From Candidatus Pseudoscillospira faecavium (GTDB lineage: Bacteria; Bacillota; Clostridia; Oscillospirales; Oscillospiraceae), in the NCBI GenBank assembly GCA_904420565.1, contig CAJFVV010000031.1, forward strand, positions 1 through 35,143: DNA of 35,143 nt, read 5' to 3'. The notes below the pieces were generated by a model. It did no database searches, had not been told where the DNA came from, and saw nothing but the letters and a program-made list of their open reading frames with translations. Position numbers and translations under genes: made by a program. Shown here piece by piece: positions 15,661 to 23,350 of the stretch. The stretch's first letter is position 1; each line of letters opens with the position of its first letter.

Positions 15661-16680
15661 TTATTTGCCAAATCCGCAGTTGGGGAATGTACACTCCGGA
15701 CAATTCAGGCACAGTCCTCCCTCTCCGTACTGCGCCAGATCTGCCCGCGTCAGCTTTTCACCGGCCATGACCCGGGGCAGCACCAAATCAAAAACCGTCT
15801 GTTTGGCATACATGACGCAGCCGGGCAGGCCCATAATCGGGATATCATCCTGATAAGCCAGCAGGAACATCGCACCCGGCAGCACCGGCGCGCCATAGGA
15901 AATAATTTCTGCCCCGCTTTTCTGAATTGCCGTAGGCGTGGTGTCATCGGGATCTACACTCATACCGCCGGTGCACAAAATCATATCCGCGCCTTTTTCC
16001 AAGTAGGCGTTGATTTCTGCCGCAATGGCATCGGCCTGGTCGTCCAAAATACTCTGTCCCAAAACTTCCACATCATACCGCGCCAGTTTCTTGCGGATCG
16101 CCGGGCCGAAAGCGTCCTGGATCCTGCCGCTGAAGACTTCGCTTCCCGTGGTGACAATGCCGACTTTTTTTCTGCCAAAGGGAATCACGGACACAATGGG
16201 TTCCGGCCCTGCGGCGGCACGGGCCGCAGCCATTTTTTCTTCATCAATCACCAGAGGGATAATACGGGTTGCTGCCAGCAAATCGCCTTTTTTTACTGCA
16301 AAATCCCCGGCGCGGGTGGCAATCATCATCTCTGTCAGGGAGTTAACCGCCAGAAGCTTTTCCCGATTGATTTTCAGCAAGCCGTCGCACGCCGCCAAAA
16401 GTTCAATTTTCCCCTCTTTCGGCGGTGCTTTTTTGCAGGTGTTGGCACCATGACAAATTTCAAACAAAATTTCCGCCGCCTCATCCTCGTGCAGAATACC
16501 GGGTCTTTTTTCCCACACATAGAGATTCTTTTTCCCCATGGACAAAAGAACCGGGATATCCTCCTGCGTCACAATGTGCCCTTTGCGAAAGCGGGCATCC
16601 TTACTGACCCCCGGGATGATCTGAGTCATGTCATGGCACAAAACATGGCCCACTGCCTCTTCTGTCTTTACCAGCTTCAT
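15661..16680 (-). CDS. MoeA-like molybdopterin-binding protein with cysteine tail
   Basis: This 339-residue protein has an N-terminal segment (about 1-60) like the SAF/MoeA beta-domain, and a MoCF (MogA-fold) domain from about 170 to 310 with VGIVTTGSEVFSGRI, ILCTGGMSVDPDDTTPTAI and LPGAMFLLAYQDDIPIMGLPG. It lacks the N-terminal MoeA motif (PxSxxDGYA) and is shorter than MoeA. The C-terminus ends in a cysteine cluster (C324, C327, C330, C335; CLNCPECTFPNC) that could hold an Fe-S cluster or zinc. Related proteins occur in clostridial clusters for molybdenum hydroxylases, but the exact step is unknown to me. Its ATG overlaps the mobB stop (ATGA). Confidence 0.8.
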   Translation of the reverse strand: MKLVKTEEAVGHVLCHDMTQIIPGVSKDARFRKGHIVTQEDIPVLLSMGKKNLYVWEKRPGILHEDEAAEILFEICHGANTCKKAPPKEGKIELLAACDGLLKINREKLLAVNSLTEMMIATRAGDFAVKKGDLLAATRIIPLVIDEEKMAAARAAAGPEPIVSVIPFGRKKVGIVTTGSEVFSGRIQDAFGPAIRKKLARYDVEVLGQSILDDQADAIAAEINAYLEKGADMILCTGGMSVDPDDTTPTAIQKSGAEIISYGAPVLPGAMFLLAYQDDIPIMGLPGCVMYAKQTVFDLVLPRVMAGEKLTRADLAQYGEGGLCLNCPECTFPNCGFGK

Positions 16681-17165
16681 TTGCCAATCTCCTTTTCTAT
16701 CAAATCTGCCACAGCCTCTATCTCACAAAAATCAAAACACGGCACCGCTCCATGGTCAACGGGCGTATCCGTCACAACGGCCAGACATTCCTCCAGGGGG
16801 CACGGAAACGGTTTGCCCACCGCAGCGCGGTACAGTGCAATTTTTTTCCATGGGCCGTGTTTATAGCCCTCGGTTAAAATCAAATCCACATCGCTTATTT
16901 TTCCCAGAAGCGCTTCAGTGTCCACCGGCCGGTTTTCAAACAAAACCGCCCGCTGGCCGTTGGTCAGCAAAGTGACGTCCGCCCCGGCTTTTGTCAGCCG
17001 CCAACTGTCTTTTCCCTCCCGGTCTACCTGGAAATCGTGGGCGTCGTGTTTCATCACACACAATCGCAGGCCGCGCGCTTTCAGCACCGGAATCAACTTC
17101 TCCAAAAACGTGGTTTTCCCCGTGCCGGAATAAGCCGCCACAGAAATGACAGGAATCTGCTGCAT
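16677..17165 (-). CDS. mobB: Molybdopterin-guanine dinucleotide biosynthesis protein MobB
   Basis: This 162-residue P-loop GTPase assists in attaching GMP to molybdopterin. The Walker A loop is SVAAYSGTGKTTFLEKLIP (about 9-27); MKHDAHDFQVDREGKDSWRL and GADVTLL are typical of MobB, and LILTEGYKHGPWKKI contains the switch region. It is the first gene of a five-gene minus-strand operon (mobB, MoeA-like, moaC, mogA, moeA), mostly joined by four-base overlaps. mobA is not seen. GGGAGG precedes the ATG. Confidence 0.92.
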   Translation of the reverse strand: MQQIPVISVAAYSGTGKTTFLEKLIPVLKARGLRLCVMKHDAHDFQVDREGKDSWRLTKAGADVTLLTNGQRAVLFENRPVDTEALLGKISDVDLILTEGYKHGPWKKIALYRAAVGKPFPCPLEECLAVVTDTPVDHGAVPCFDFCEIEAVADLIEKEIGK

Positions 17166-17191
17166 CCGCTCCGCCTCCCTCTATGGTTTTT

Positions 17192-17197
17192 ATTATA
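17192..17197 (-). promoter_or_regulatory. -10 element of the mobB operon
   Basis: A perfect TATAAT on the minus strand, about 27 bases before the mobB ATG. The best-spaced -35 (TTTCAA, 17 bases away) is weak and falls inside the preceding terminator hairpin. Confidence 0.45.
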
Positions 17198-17201
17198 ACA
17201 G

Positions 17202-17230
17202 AAAGCGGGGACTTTGAAAGTCCCCGCTTT
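17202..17230 (-). terminator. Hairpin after the esterase gene
   Basis: AAAGCGGGGACTTT and its exact complement flank one base, forming a strong stem downstream of the esterase stop. The T-run on the minus strand is poor (CTTTCTGTTAT); on the plus strand it is better. Confidence 0.6.
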
Positions 17231-17299
17231 TATTTTCTGTCATTTGTTCTTTTGAAAACAGGATTACCATTTGTTTTTGTCCGCCGCGGGAGCGCATTT

Positions 17300-18037
17300 T
17301 TAAGGGAAAAGCTTTCCCAGAAAATAATTCATTTGCCGATACCACCAGGGCCAGTCGTGGGCGACATCCTGCCCCCAATAGTCCACCCAGGCCTGAATGC
17401 CTTTTCGGCGAAGCACATCATCCAACCGGCGCGTGCTTGCCAAAAGTTCTTCTTCCCAGGCGCCCTGACCCACGCAAAAAATCATGCGGCTGCTGTTATA
17501 CAGCGCAATATAAGGGTGCTCCGCCGGCATCTGTGCCAGGCAATCCACTGGGGAATTGAGATAGACAAGCTCGTCACTGTAATCGCCGAAAAAATAGTCC
17601 GCTTCATACATACCGCTGAGCGACAGCACAGTGTCAAACAGATCGGGACGGCGGAAAAAGAAATTCGCCGCATGGAACGCGCCCATGGAACAGCCGGTCG
17701 TCATCCGTTTTTCCGTATTGCCGCTGATTTGATCGGCGCGCGGCACCAGCTCCTCCGTCACATAGCGATACCACGCTTCGTGGCGCTCGATGCGCCGGCG
17801 CGGATCTCCCTGGGCCGTCCAGGTTTCACCGTCAATGCTGTCCACACAAAACAGCTGCAGCTTTCCGCTGTCAATAAAAGGAGCAATTGCCTCCGGCATA
17901 TGGAAATCTTCATAATCATAAAAGCGCCCGTTCATGCAGGGAAACACAAAACACACCTTGCCCGCCGTTCCATAGCGCTTAAACTCCATCTCCCTGCCCA
18001 GCGCAGGACTGTATTCTTTATAATACGCAATCTGCAT
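17300..18037 (-). CDS. Alpha/beta-hydrolase, putative esterase
   Basis: This 245-residue protein belongs to the putative esterase (esterase D-like) group of alpha/beta hydrolases. The nucleophile elbow is GCSMG with S117; H227 (VAHDWPWW) is the likely catalytic histidine; the acid is not certain. No signal peptide is present, so it is cytoplasmic. The start at 18037 follows GGGAGG by seven bases; an earlier ATG at 18082 has no such site and would fall on the promoter. It is transcribed divergently from the ATP-grasp gene with 129 bases between start codons, which suggests shared control. Substrate unknown. Confidence 0.8.
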   Translation of the reverse strand: MQIAYYKEYSPALGREMEFKRYGTAGKVCFVFPCMNGRFYDYEDFHMPEAIAPFIDSGKLQLFCVDSIDGETWTAQGDPRRRIERHEAWYRYVTEELVPRADQISGNTEKRMTTGCSMGAFHAANFFFRRPDLFDTVLSLSGMYEADYFFGDYSDELVYLNSPVDCLAQMPAEHPYIALYNSSRMIFCVGQGAWEEELLASTRRLDDVLRRKGIQAWVDYWGQDVAHDWPWWYRQMNYFLGKLFP

Positions 18038-18064
18038 GCCAATGCCTCCCATCAGACTGCCTGG

Positions 18065-18093
18065 ATTATACCACAAAAACAAACACTGCGCAA
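18065..18093 (-). promoter_or_regulatory. Promoter of the esterase gene
   Basis: On the minus strand TTGCGC (18088-18093), 17 bases, perfect TATAAT (18065-18070); the start is about 20 bases before the ATG. Confidence 0.65.
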
Positions 18094-18110
18094 AAACTTT
18101 GCTTCTCTCT

Positions 18111-18138
18111 TTTCAAAGCGGCCAAAATGCGCTAAAAT
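18111..18138 (+). promoter_or_regulatory. Promoter of the ATP-grasp gene
   Basis: TTTCAA (18111-18116), 16 bases, TAAAAT (18133-18138). The -35 is weak. It lies back to back with the esterase promoter. Confidence 0.5.
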
Positions 18139-18166
18139 AAGCAGAAAAGAGAAAGGGTGTGTTTGC

Positions 18167-19390
18167 GTGAATTTTATCTATATTTCTCCGCATTTTCCCG
18201 CTGTAATGCAAAATTTCTGCATTGCGCTGCGCAATACCGGCGTCAATGTGCTTGGCATCGGCGACGCGCCTTATGACACGCTGACACCAGAACTGAAAGG
18301 CGCACTGACAGAGTATTACCGCGTAGACACCATGGAGGACTATGACCAGATGCTCCGGGCGGTGGGTTATTTTACATTTAAGTATGGCAAAATCGACTGG
18401 CTGGAATCCAATAACGAATACTGGCTGAATCAGGATGCGCGGCTTCGTACAGATTTCAACATTTCCACCGGGCTGAAGCAGGAAGAGATGGATGTTTACA
18501 AATATAAATCCTGCATGAAACAGATTTTTGAAAAAGCGGGGATTCCCGCTGCCCGCTGGCAGCTGGCCACCACAGAAGGCAGCGCCCTCTCCTTCGCCCG
18601 GGAAGTTGGCTATCCCATCATTGTCAAGCCCGACAGCGGCGTGGGCGCTTCAGATACCTGGAAGCTGCAAAACGAACAGCAGCTGCACAGTTTTTTTGCC
18701 AAAGCCCACAGCGTGCCCTATATTATGGAAGAATACATTCCCGGCGAGGTGACCACTTTTGACGGCATCTGCAACAGCCAGGGGCAGGTGCTTCTTGCCG
18801 CGAGCCATATCACCCACACCCCCATTATGGATATGGTAAACGAAGGCAGCGATTGCTTTTATTACGTCAACAAGGAAGTCCCTGAGGATATCCGCCGCGC
18901 CGGTGAAGCTGTTCTGGCCGCTCTGGGTGCAAAAAGCCGCTGCTTTCATCTGGAATTTTTCCGTCTGACCCGCGCGAAAAAAGGCATCGGCAAAAAAGGA
19001 GATATCGCAGCGCTGGAAATCAACATGCGGCCGGCCGGCGGCTTCACTCCCGATATGATCGATTTTGCATATGCTTCCAGCATCTATCAGATTTATGCCG
19101 ACATGGTGGTTTTTGACCGCGTCTGCCACACCTATACCGGGCCGCACACCTACTGCGCCTATTTCGGGCGGCGGGACAGCCACGCCTATCTCCATACGCA
19201 CGCGGAAATCGTGGCGGCCTATGGTCCTCAGCTGCGCATGACCGGCCGGATGCCGGCTGCCTTGGCGCAAGCCATGGGCGACCAGGTATATATCGCCTGT
19301 TTCGATTCCAAGCAGGCGCTGAACAAGAGCATGCAATTTATTTTTGCACCAGCGCCAGAGCATCCCCAGGAAGGTGTTTCTTCGACATAA
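18167..19390 (+). CDS. ATP-grasp carboxylate-amine/thiol ligase family protein
   Basis: This 407-residue protein has the ATP-grasp fold: a Rossmann-like N-domain (about 1-105), the ATP-binding lysine K154 in YPIIVKPDSGVGASDT, the adenine-contact segment YIMEEYIPGEV (about 185-195) and the metal motif ALEINMRPAGGF with E284 and N286. The family joins a carboxylate to an amine through an acyl-phosphate; the substrates cannot be read from the sequence. The start is GTG at 18167, with GAAAGGG about ten bases upstream; the frame is open for nearly 1 kb further upstream but that part is antisense to the esterase gene. Its neighbours, an esterase and an amide C-N hydrolase, suggest a small-molecule amide or ester pathway (inference). 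Confidence 0.85.
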   Translation: MNFIYISPHFPAVMQNFCIALRNTGVNVLGIGDAPYDTLTPELKGALTEYYRVDTMEDYDQMLRAVGYFTFKYGKIDWLESNNEYWLNQDARLRTDFNISTGLKQEEMDVYKYKSCMKQIFEKAGIPAARWQLATTEGSALSFAREVGYPIIVKPDSGVGASDTWKLQNEQQLHSFFAKAHSVPYIMEEYIPGEVTTFDGICNSQGQVLLAASHITHTPIMDMVNEGSDCFYYVNKEVPEDIRRAGEAVLAALGAKSRCFHLEFFRLTRAKKGIGKKGDIAALEINMRPAGGFTPDMIDFAYASSIYQIYADMVVFDRVCHTYTGPHTYCAYFGRRDSHAYLHTHAEIVAAYGPQLRMTGRMPAALAQAMGDQVYIACFDSKQALNKSMQFIFAPAPEHPQEGVSST

Positions 19391-19410
19391 AATCGCAAAT
19401 ACCCTTTTGT

Positions 19411-19436
19411 CCGGGCAGCCCAAAAGGGCCGCCCGG
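19411..19436. terminator. Bidirectional terminator between ATP-grasp and amidase genes
   Basis: CCGGGCAGCCC and GGGCCGCCCGG pair (one mismatch) over AAAA. It is followed by ATTTGCTTTCCTTT on the plus strand and, on the minus strand, by ACAAAAGGG. The position between convergent genes fits termination of the ATP-grasp gene in particular. Confidence 0.6.
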
Positions 19437-19454
19437 ATTTGCTTTCCTTTGGTT

Positions 19455-20564
19455 TTATGATCCTTCTTCTGCAAATGCTGCATTGCGACAGCAAAAGTCC
19501 GGTGCCGTCTGAAAAGCAATCTGCGCCGGCCGCGGACAACGCTGCAGATGCTGCAAATCCACATACTGGACACACTGATTTTCATAAGTTGCCCAGTAAA
19601 ACCGCCGGGACTCCGCACACATCACAGCCGTATAAACCGTGTAGTCATACGGGGTAAGTTCCGTATCCAACGCCGTCACAGAACCGCTCTGGCTGACGCG
19701 CACCATGCCCAAGGGAAAAGCCGCGCTTTGCAACAGGCGCAGCATACGCGCAACGCCCGCCGCTTCATCCGCGCCCTTTTGGGCATAATGCTTCAAAAAG
19801 GCCAGCCGCACAAAGCGTGAGGGAGCGCTCCAGTCCCCCGGCAGCCCCTGCGCGCCGCTGCCGGAAAAACATTGCTCCAGCACCTCGCCGTTCAGCGAAA
19901 AAGCATCGTAGTCCAAATCCCGCACATTGGCATAATTCAGCAGGTGCAGCCGGTGCCAGGGGTAACCCGGGCTATTGGTCATCACGCCCATGGTATTGCG
20001 ATAGATATGCAGTCCATCCGCGTCCGGTTCTATCACTGCAGTTTCTCCTGTACAGTCGCTGAAAGACCAGTGCAGGGGCGGCACTGTGCCCAGTACCGGC
20101 GCATCAATCACCGTAACCTCCCGCTGCATCATTTCAGCAGCCTCGGCCACACTGGCGCACTGTGCCAGCAGATGATACACTGCAAAAGGCGGCTGCAGCG
20201 GCAGCGTTCCCTGCCGCACTGCCGGCGCATACCGGGCAAAGGTCCGATAATACAGCTGCCCGCCCATAAGCCCTTTTTCATTGATCCCCTCATAGAGCAC
20301 CGGGCCGGAAGGCAGCGCAAGCAGCCCCGTGCCCACAGCCGCATATGCTGCGCGCTGGTGCACCTGTGATGGCGTCCCCCGCTGTGCTTTTGCCGTGCAA
20401 GTTGAATACCTTGTCCCTTTGGGCAGATAGGTAATCCCACTGCCCTTCGCAATCCGGTTAAAATCAAAATTCCGCCCCCATAAGTGCCGGTGATTCTCCG
20501 TGCTCCAGCTCATGGCACTGCAGCCTGCGTGCAGCATTTCTCCCCATGCTTTTTGTACCTGCAT
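19455..20564 (-). CDS. Choloylglycine hydrolase family amidase (penicillin V acylase/bile salt hydrolase-like)
   Basis: This 369-residue Ntn-hydrolase family protein cleaves a linear amide C-N bond. Family residues are present: nucleophile C15 (HAGCSAMSW), R31 and D34 in WGRNFDFN, asparagine in MTNSPGYPWH, and the arginine in GLPGDWSAPSRFVR. NINEKG-like GINEKGLMGGQLYY is also typical. The Cys is not at position 2 as in most bile salt hydrolases, so 14 residues must be removed to expose it, recalling the short propeptide of penicillin V acylases; the strong AAAGGAG site supports the longer start, and the ATG at 20537 is too close to its own purine run. No signal peptide. The true substrate (bile salt, N-acyl-homoserine lactone, penicillin V or another N-acyl amide) cannot be decided from sequence. 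Confidence 0.88.
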   Translation of the reverse strand: MQVQKAWGEMLHAGCSAMSWSTENHRHLWGRNFDFNRIAKGSGITYLPKGTRYSTCTAKAQRGTPSQVHQRAAYAAVGTGLLALPSGPVLYEGINEKGLMGGQLYYRTFARYAPAVRQGTLPLQPPFAVYHLLAQCASVAEAAEMMQREVTVIDAPVLGTVPPLHWSFSDCTGETAVIEPDADGLHIYRNTMGVMTNSPGYPWHRLHLLNYANVRDLDYDAFSLNGEVLEQCFSGSGAQGLPGDWSAPSRFVRLAFLKHYAQKGADEAAGVARMLRLLQSAAFPLGMVRVSQSGSVTALDTELTPYDYTVYTAVMCAESRRFYWATYENQCVQYVDLQHLQRCPRPAQIAFQTAPDFCCRNAAFAEEGS

Positions 20565-20588
20565 TTTGCTTCTCCTTTCACAGAGTTG

Positions 20589-20616
20589 ATCAAATGCAGT
20601 GTTTGTTCTTTGTCAA
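20589..20616 (-). promoter_or_regulatory. Candidate promoter of the amidase gene
   Basis: On the minus strand TTGACA (20611-20616), 16 bases, TTTGAT (20589-20594). The -35 is perfect and the -10 matches 4 of 6. Confidence 0.45.
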
Positions 20617-20634
20617 TGTTTCATTCCGGCGCTC

Positions 20635-20677
20635 TATAAAAAGCGGCGGGAAACCTTCTCAGGGTTTCCCGCCGCTT
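20635..20677 (-). terminator. Terminator of the SLH-peptidase gene
   Basis: A 15-base-pair stem (AAGCGGCGGGAAACC and complement) with a seven-base loop, followed by TTTTTATAG on the minus strand, lies about 25 bases after the stop. Confidence 0.88.
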
Positions 20678-20703
20678 TCGCATACTTTTATTATGACATG
20701 ATT

Positions 20704-23139
20704 TTATGCCAGATTCAGATTTTCCCGGATCTCACTGCGCAGCTGCACCATATCGTCATCCGCCCAGAAAAACAGAAGTTTTTCTTCCGCCACGGTTTTT
20801 CCTTCCGGTTTGCCGCCCAGCACAAAGACTGCAAACGTATCGGCAATATCTTCATGGAAATAATTGGCCCCATATCGGCTCACATAATGGGTGGGGTTCT
20901 CTTCATAATCCTGCACAGCGGAGTCGCCCAGATCTTTCCAAAAGCGGTCGTAAAATGCTTTTCGGAACGAACCTTCCACAAATCCGGCAGGATCGTGGGT
21001 TGTTTCTCCCTTGGTCAAATCCACCTGGGTTTCATCTTCCAGCAGCACATGGCCATATTCATGGAGAATGGTATAGGTCAGCTTGCTCCAATCACGGGGC
21101 ACGCCGTTTTCATCATAGACATCGTAATAATCGATGTTGAGCGAAAACTGGGTATTGTCCGAAACACCGTTTTCCTGCACAGGCGCTGTATAGGCCAGAA
21201 TATTGCTGTATCCGTCGGTAAACAGATGAACCTGCGTGATTTTTTGCCGGCATTCCAAAGGCAGGATGGAACAGACATAATCCCACACTGCTTTATCTTC
21301 GGGATCGCTGATCTCCGTCTCACCATTGGTCACGGTGTATGTTGCCAGCACATTGGACACGCCTGCGGAATAAGAACTCACAGTGACGGTGTAATTCCCG
21401 GAAGCTTCGTAAGAAAGAGTAATATATTTGCTGTAAACTGTATCTGCCCAACCGGTCTCCCCGTTCTCATCCACAACAGGCGCGCCGTACATCTCCTCAA
21501 TCAGGGAACGCACCTGTTCCAGCGTATATCCCGTTTCTGCAGGGCGGATTTCAATGCTGCTCAAAAAGCCATTGCGATATTGATAGTAAGTGTTCATGGG
21601 TGTTTCTCCATCAAACCACCGCATGGAATAATAATAGCTCTCATAGGTGTCCGTCCATCCGTCGCCCGAAACTTCATAGGTGTCCGCCAGTTCTCCAGCT
21701 GCACCGATATACGCCTCAGTTTCGGCAATGGAACTGCTGAAATAAATGACATTCTGCCGCGTTTGCCGATAGGTATAACCATCGCCCTGCGCCTGTGCAA
21801 CAGTGCGATAAGACGCTGTATCTGCCGACATAATTTCCAGCAGGGCCGCCACAGTGCTCTGCACCGCGCCGGAAAGTGCCGCCAGATCAATTTCCTCTGC
21901 TGTGTCCGCCGCGGAGTGATACAAATACCCGCGCTCATTCTGCATCAGCAGAACAGAGGGGACACCTGCCAGCTGAAACGACGCATGGTCACTGGCTGTC
22001 TCCGCAATCAGCTTATAGGAAGCATTTTTCTCCTGCAGCAGTTCCGTCAGCCAATTCGACGCACCATCTGTAGTGGCCAGCAGAGTGCCGGTACTGCCCA
22101 AGCCTCCCAGCATATCGAGCTGCAGATCGCCGATGATGCGTTCCCGCTCTGCCTGGGGCAGGCTGTCCACATAATACCGGGATCCATTTTTCCCGTTTTC
22201 CTCATCGGTAAAGCTGACAAAACGCACTTCTGTGTCTGTGGGCAGCGCCTGCACCAGTTCTGCAACAGCCAACAGAGCCACTACGCCGGAAGCATTGTCA
22301 TTGGCGCCATATGCCGTGGGCACGCTGTCGTGGTGGGCAGAAATGACCAGAATATCAGCCTGCTCTGTGTCAGCGGGCTTGACTGCGATCACATTGGTGC
22401 CGGAAGCACCGCTGTCATTGGTATACACCTGTGTGGAGACTTGATACCCCATCTCCGAAAAGCGCTTGTATAAATAATCGGCAGCCTCCGCTTCTCCCTC
22501 TGATCCAATGGGGCGGGGTACTTCCGTCAGCGTCTGCAAATCCTGAAGAAGCTGCTGCGTATCGGGCAGCCAGTCGCATCGCTGCAGCATCAGCATCGCT
22601 TCTGCCACTGTAACCTGTGCCAGCGGCGCAAGAAAATTCCCCGCTTTTCCCTGCATTACACCTGTCTTTGTGCTCCACACCAGCGCATCATGGGCCCAGG
22701 AGGCAGCTTTCGCCGCATCTTCACAGGCAGTCCATCCCTCGTCCCGTACGGCAGGTTCGCCTGCCAAGCGATACAGCATCACGGCAAACTCCTGCCGGCT
22801 GACAGGCGATTCCGGCAGAAAACATCCGTCATCCGTTCCTTGAACAATCCCCTGCTCCACAGCCCAGGCAACAGCCACAGCATCGCTGTCCTGCACATCC
22901 TTAAACGGAAGCCCTTCCGATGAAACCGTCGGTCTCCCTGCAGCTTCATATAACAGCTGCACAACTTGGGCGCGGCTGAGCACCGTCTCCGGCGTCTGCA
23001 AAAAGGAATTGCTGATTTCCCGTTCCTGTGCCCAGCGCTGTGCATCGGCAACCCACGCAGGCCAGGATGCTGCACAGGCAACGGAGGACAACAGTCCCAG
23101 GCTGAGCAGCATTGCGATGAAAACCTTAACCATTTTCAT
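20704..23139 (-). CDS. Secreted SLH-anchored M28 peptidase with a second HExxH metallopeptidase-like domain
   Basis: This 811-residue exported protein starts with a signal peptide (VFIAMLLSLGLLSSVACA, cleavage near 23). Three S-layer-homology repeats follow (about 27-70, 78-128, 136-188), which would hold it on the cell wall. Residues about 200-436 form an M28 aminopeptidase domain with all two-zinc ligands: H269/D271 (AHHDSVP), D281 (GANDNASG), E313-E314, D342 and H408 (YHSAADT). After a 240-residue region of no recognised fold comes LHEYGHVL (H693, E694, H697) with a downstream HEDIADTF (E763), the pattern of a gluzincin zinc site. The protein would thus carry two separate metallopeptidase sites. 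The ribosome binding site is weak (GCGAGGCG). It is monocistronic between two terminators or gaps. Confidence 0.88.
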   Translation of the reverse strand: MKMVKVFIAMLLSLGLLSSVACAASWPAWVADAQRWAQEREISNSFLQTPETVLSRAQVVQLLYEAAGRPTVSSEGLPFKDVQDSDAVAVAWAVEQGIVQGTDDGCFLPESPVSRQEFAVMLYRLAGEPAVRDEGWTACEDAAKAASWAHDALVWSTKTGVMQGKAGNFLAPLAQVTVAEAMLMLQRCDWLPDTQQLLQDLQTLTEVPRPIGSEGEAEAADYLYKRFSEMGYQVSTQVYTNDSGASGTNVIAVKPADTEQADILVISAHHDSVPTAYGANDNASGVVALLAVAELVQALPTDTEVRFVSFTDEENGKNGSRYYVDSLPQAERERIIGDLQLDMLGGLGSTGTLLATTDGASNWLTELLQEKNASYKLIAETASDHASFQLAGVPSVLLMQNERGYLYHSAADTAEEIDLAALSGAVQSTVAALLEIMSADTASYRTVAQAQGDGYTYRQTRQNVIYFSSSIAETEAYIGAAGELADTYEVSGDGWTDTYESYYYSMRWFDGETPMNTYYQYRNGFLSSIEIRPAETGYTLEQVRSLIEEMYGAPVVDENGETGWADTVYSKYITLSYEASGNYTVTVSSYSAGVSNVLATYTVTNGETEISDPEDKAVWDYVCSILPLECRQKITQVHLFTDGYSNILAYTAPVQENGVSDNTQFSLNIDYYDVYDENGVPRDWSKLTYTILHEYGHVLLEDETQVDLTKGETTHDPAGFVEGSFRKAFYDRFWKDLGDSAVQDYEENPTHYVSRYGANYFHEDIADTFAVFVLGGKPEGKTVAEEKLLFFWADDDMVQLRSEIRENLNLA

Positions 23140-23189
23140 TATTGTATTCGCCTCGCTGTTTTTTTATGGTAATTTTATACGCGGTATTT

Positions 23190-23218
23190 ATCTTAGCATA
23201 AGCCCGCTGTATACGCAA
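23190..23218 (-). promoter_or_regulatory. Candidate promoter of the SLH-peptidase gene
   Basis: On the minus strand TTGCGT (23213-23218), 17 bases, TAAGAT (23190-23195). A TATAAA lies further downstream as an alternative -10. Confidence 0.35.
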
Positions 23219-23350
23219 TATCACAAACCAGGCATTCACGTTCCTTTTTCGTTGCATTTCTATAACAGTAAGCGGTGCCATGTCCCTGCTGTCCGCATAT
23301 GCCAAAACAGATTTGCATCCATACATTTCGCCGGAAAGCTCTGCAGCACT

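Noticed and set aside
17183-18166. Upstream in-frame extension of the ATP-grasp gene
   Set aside because: The extra 328 codons are antisense to the esterase gene and cross both divergent promoters; the GTG at 18167 fits the family start.
20599-22473. A 624-codon open frame on the plus strand
   Set aside because: Antisense to the SLH-peptidase gene; open because of codon bias on the other strand, with no recognisable domain.
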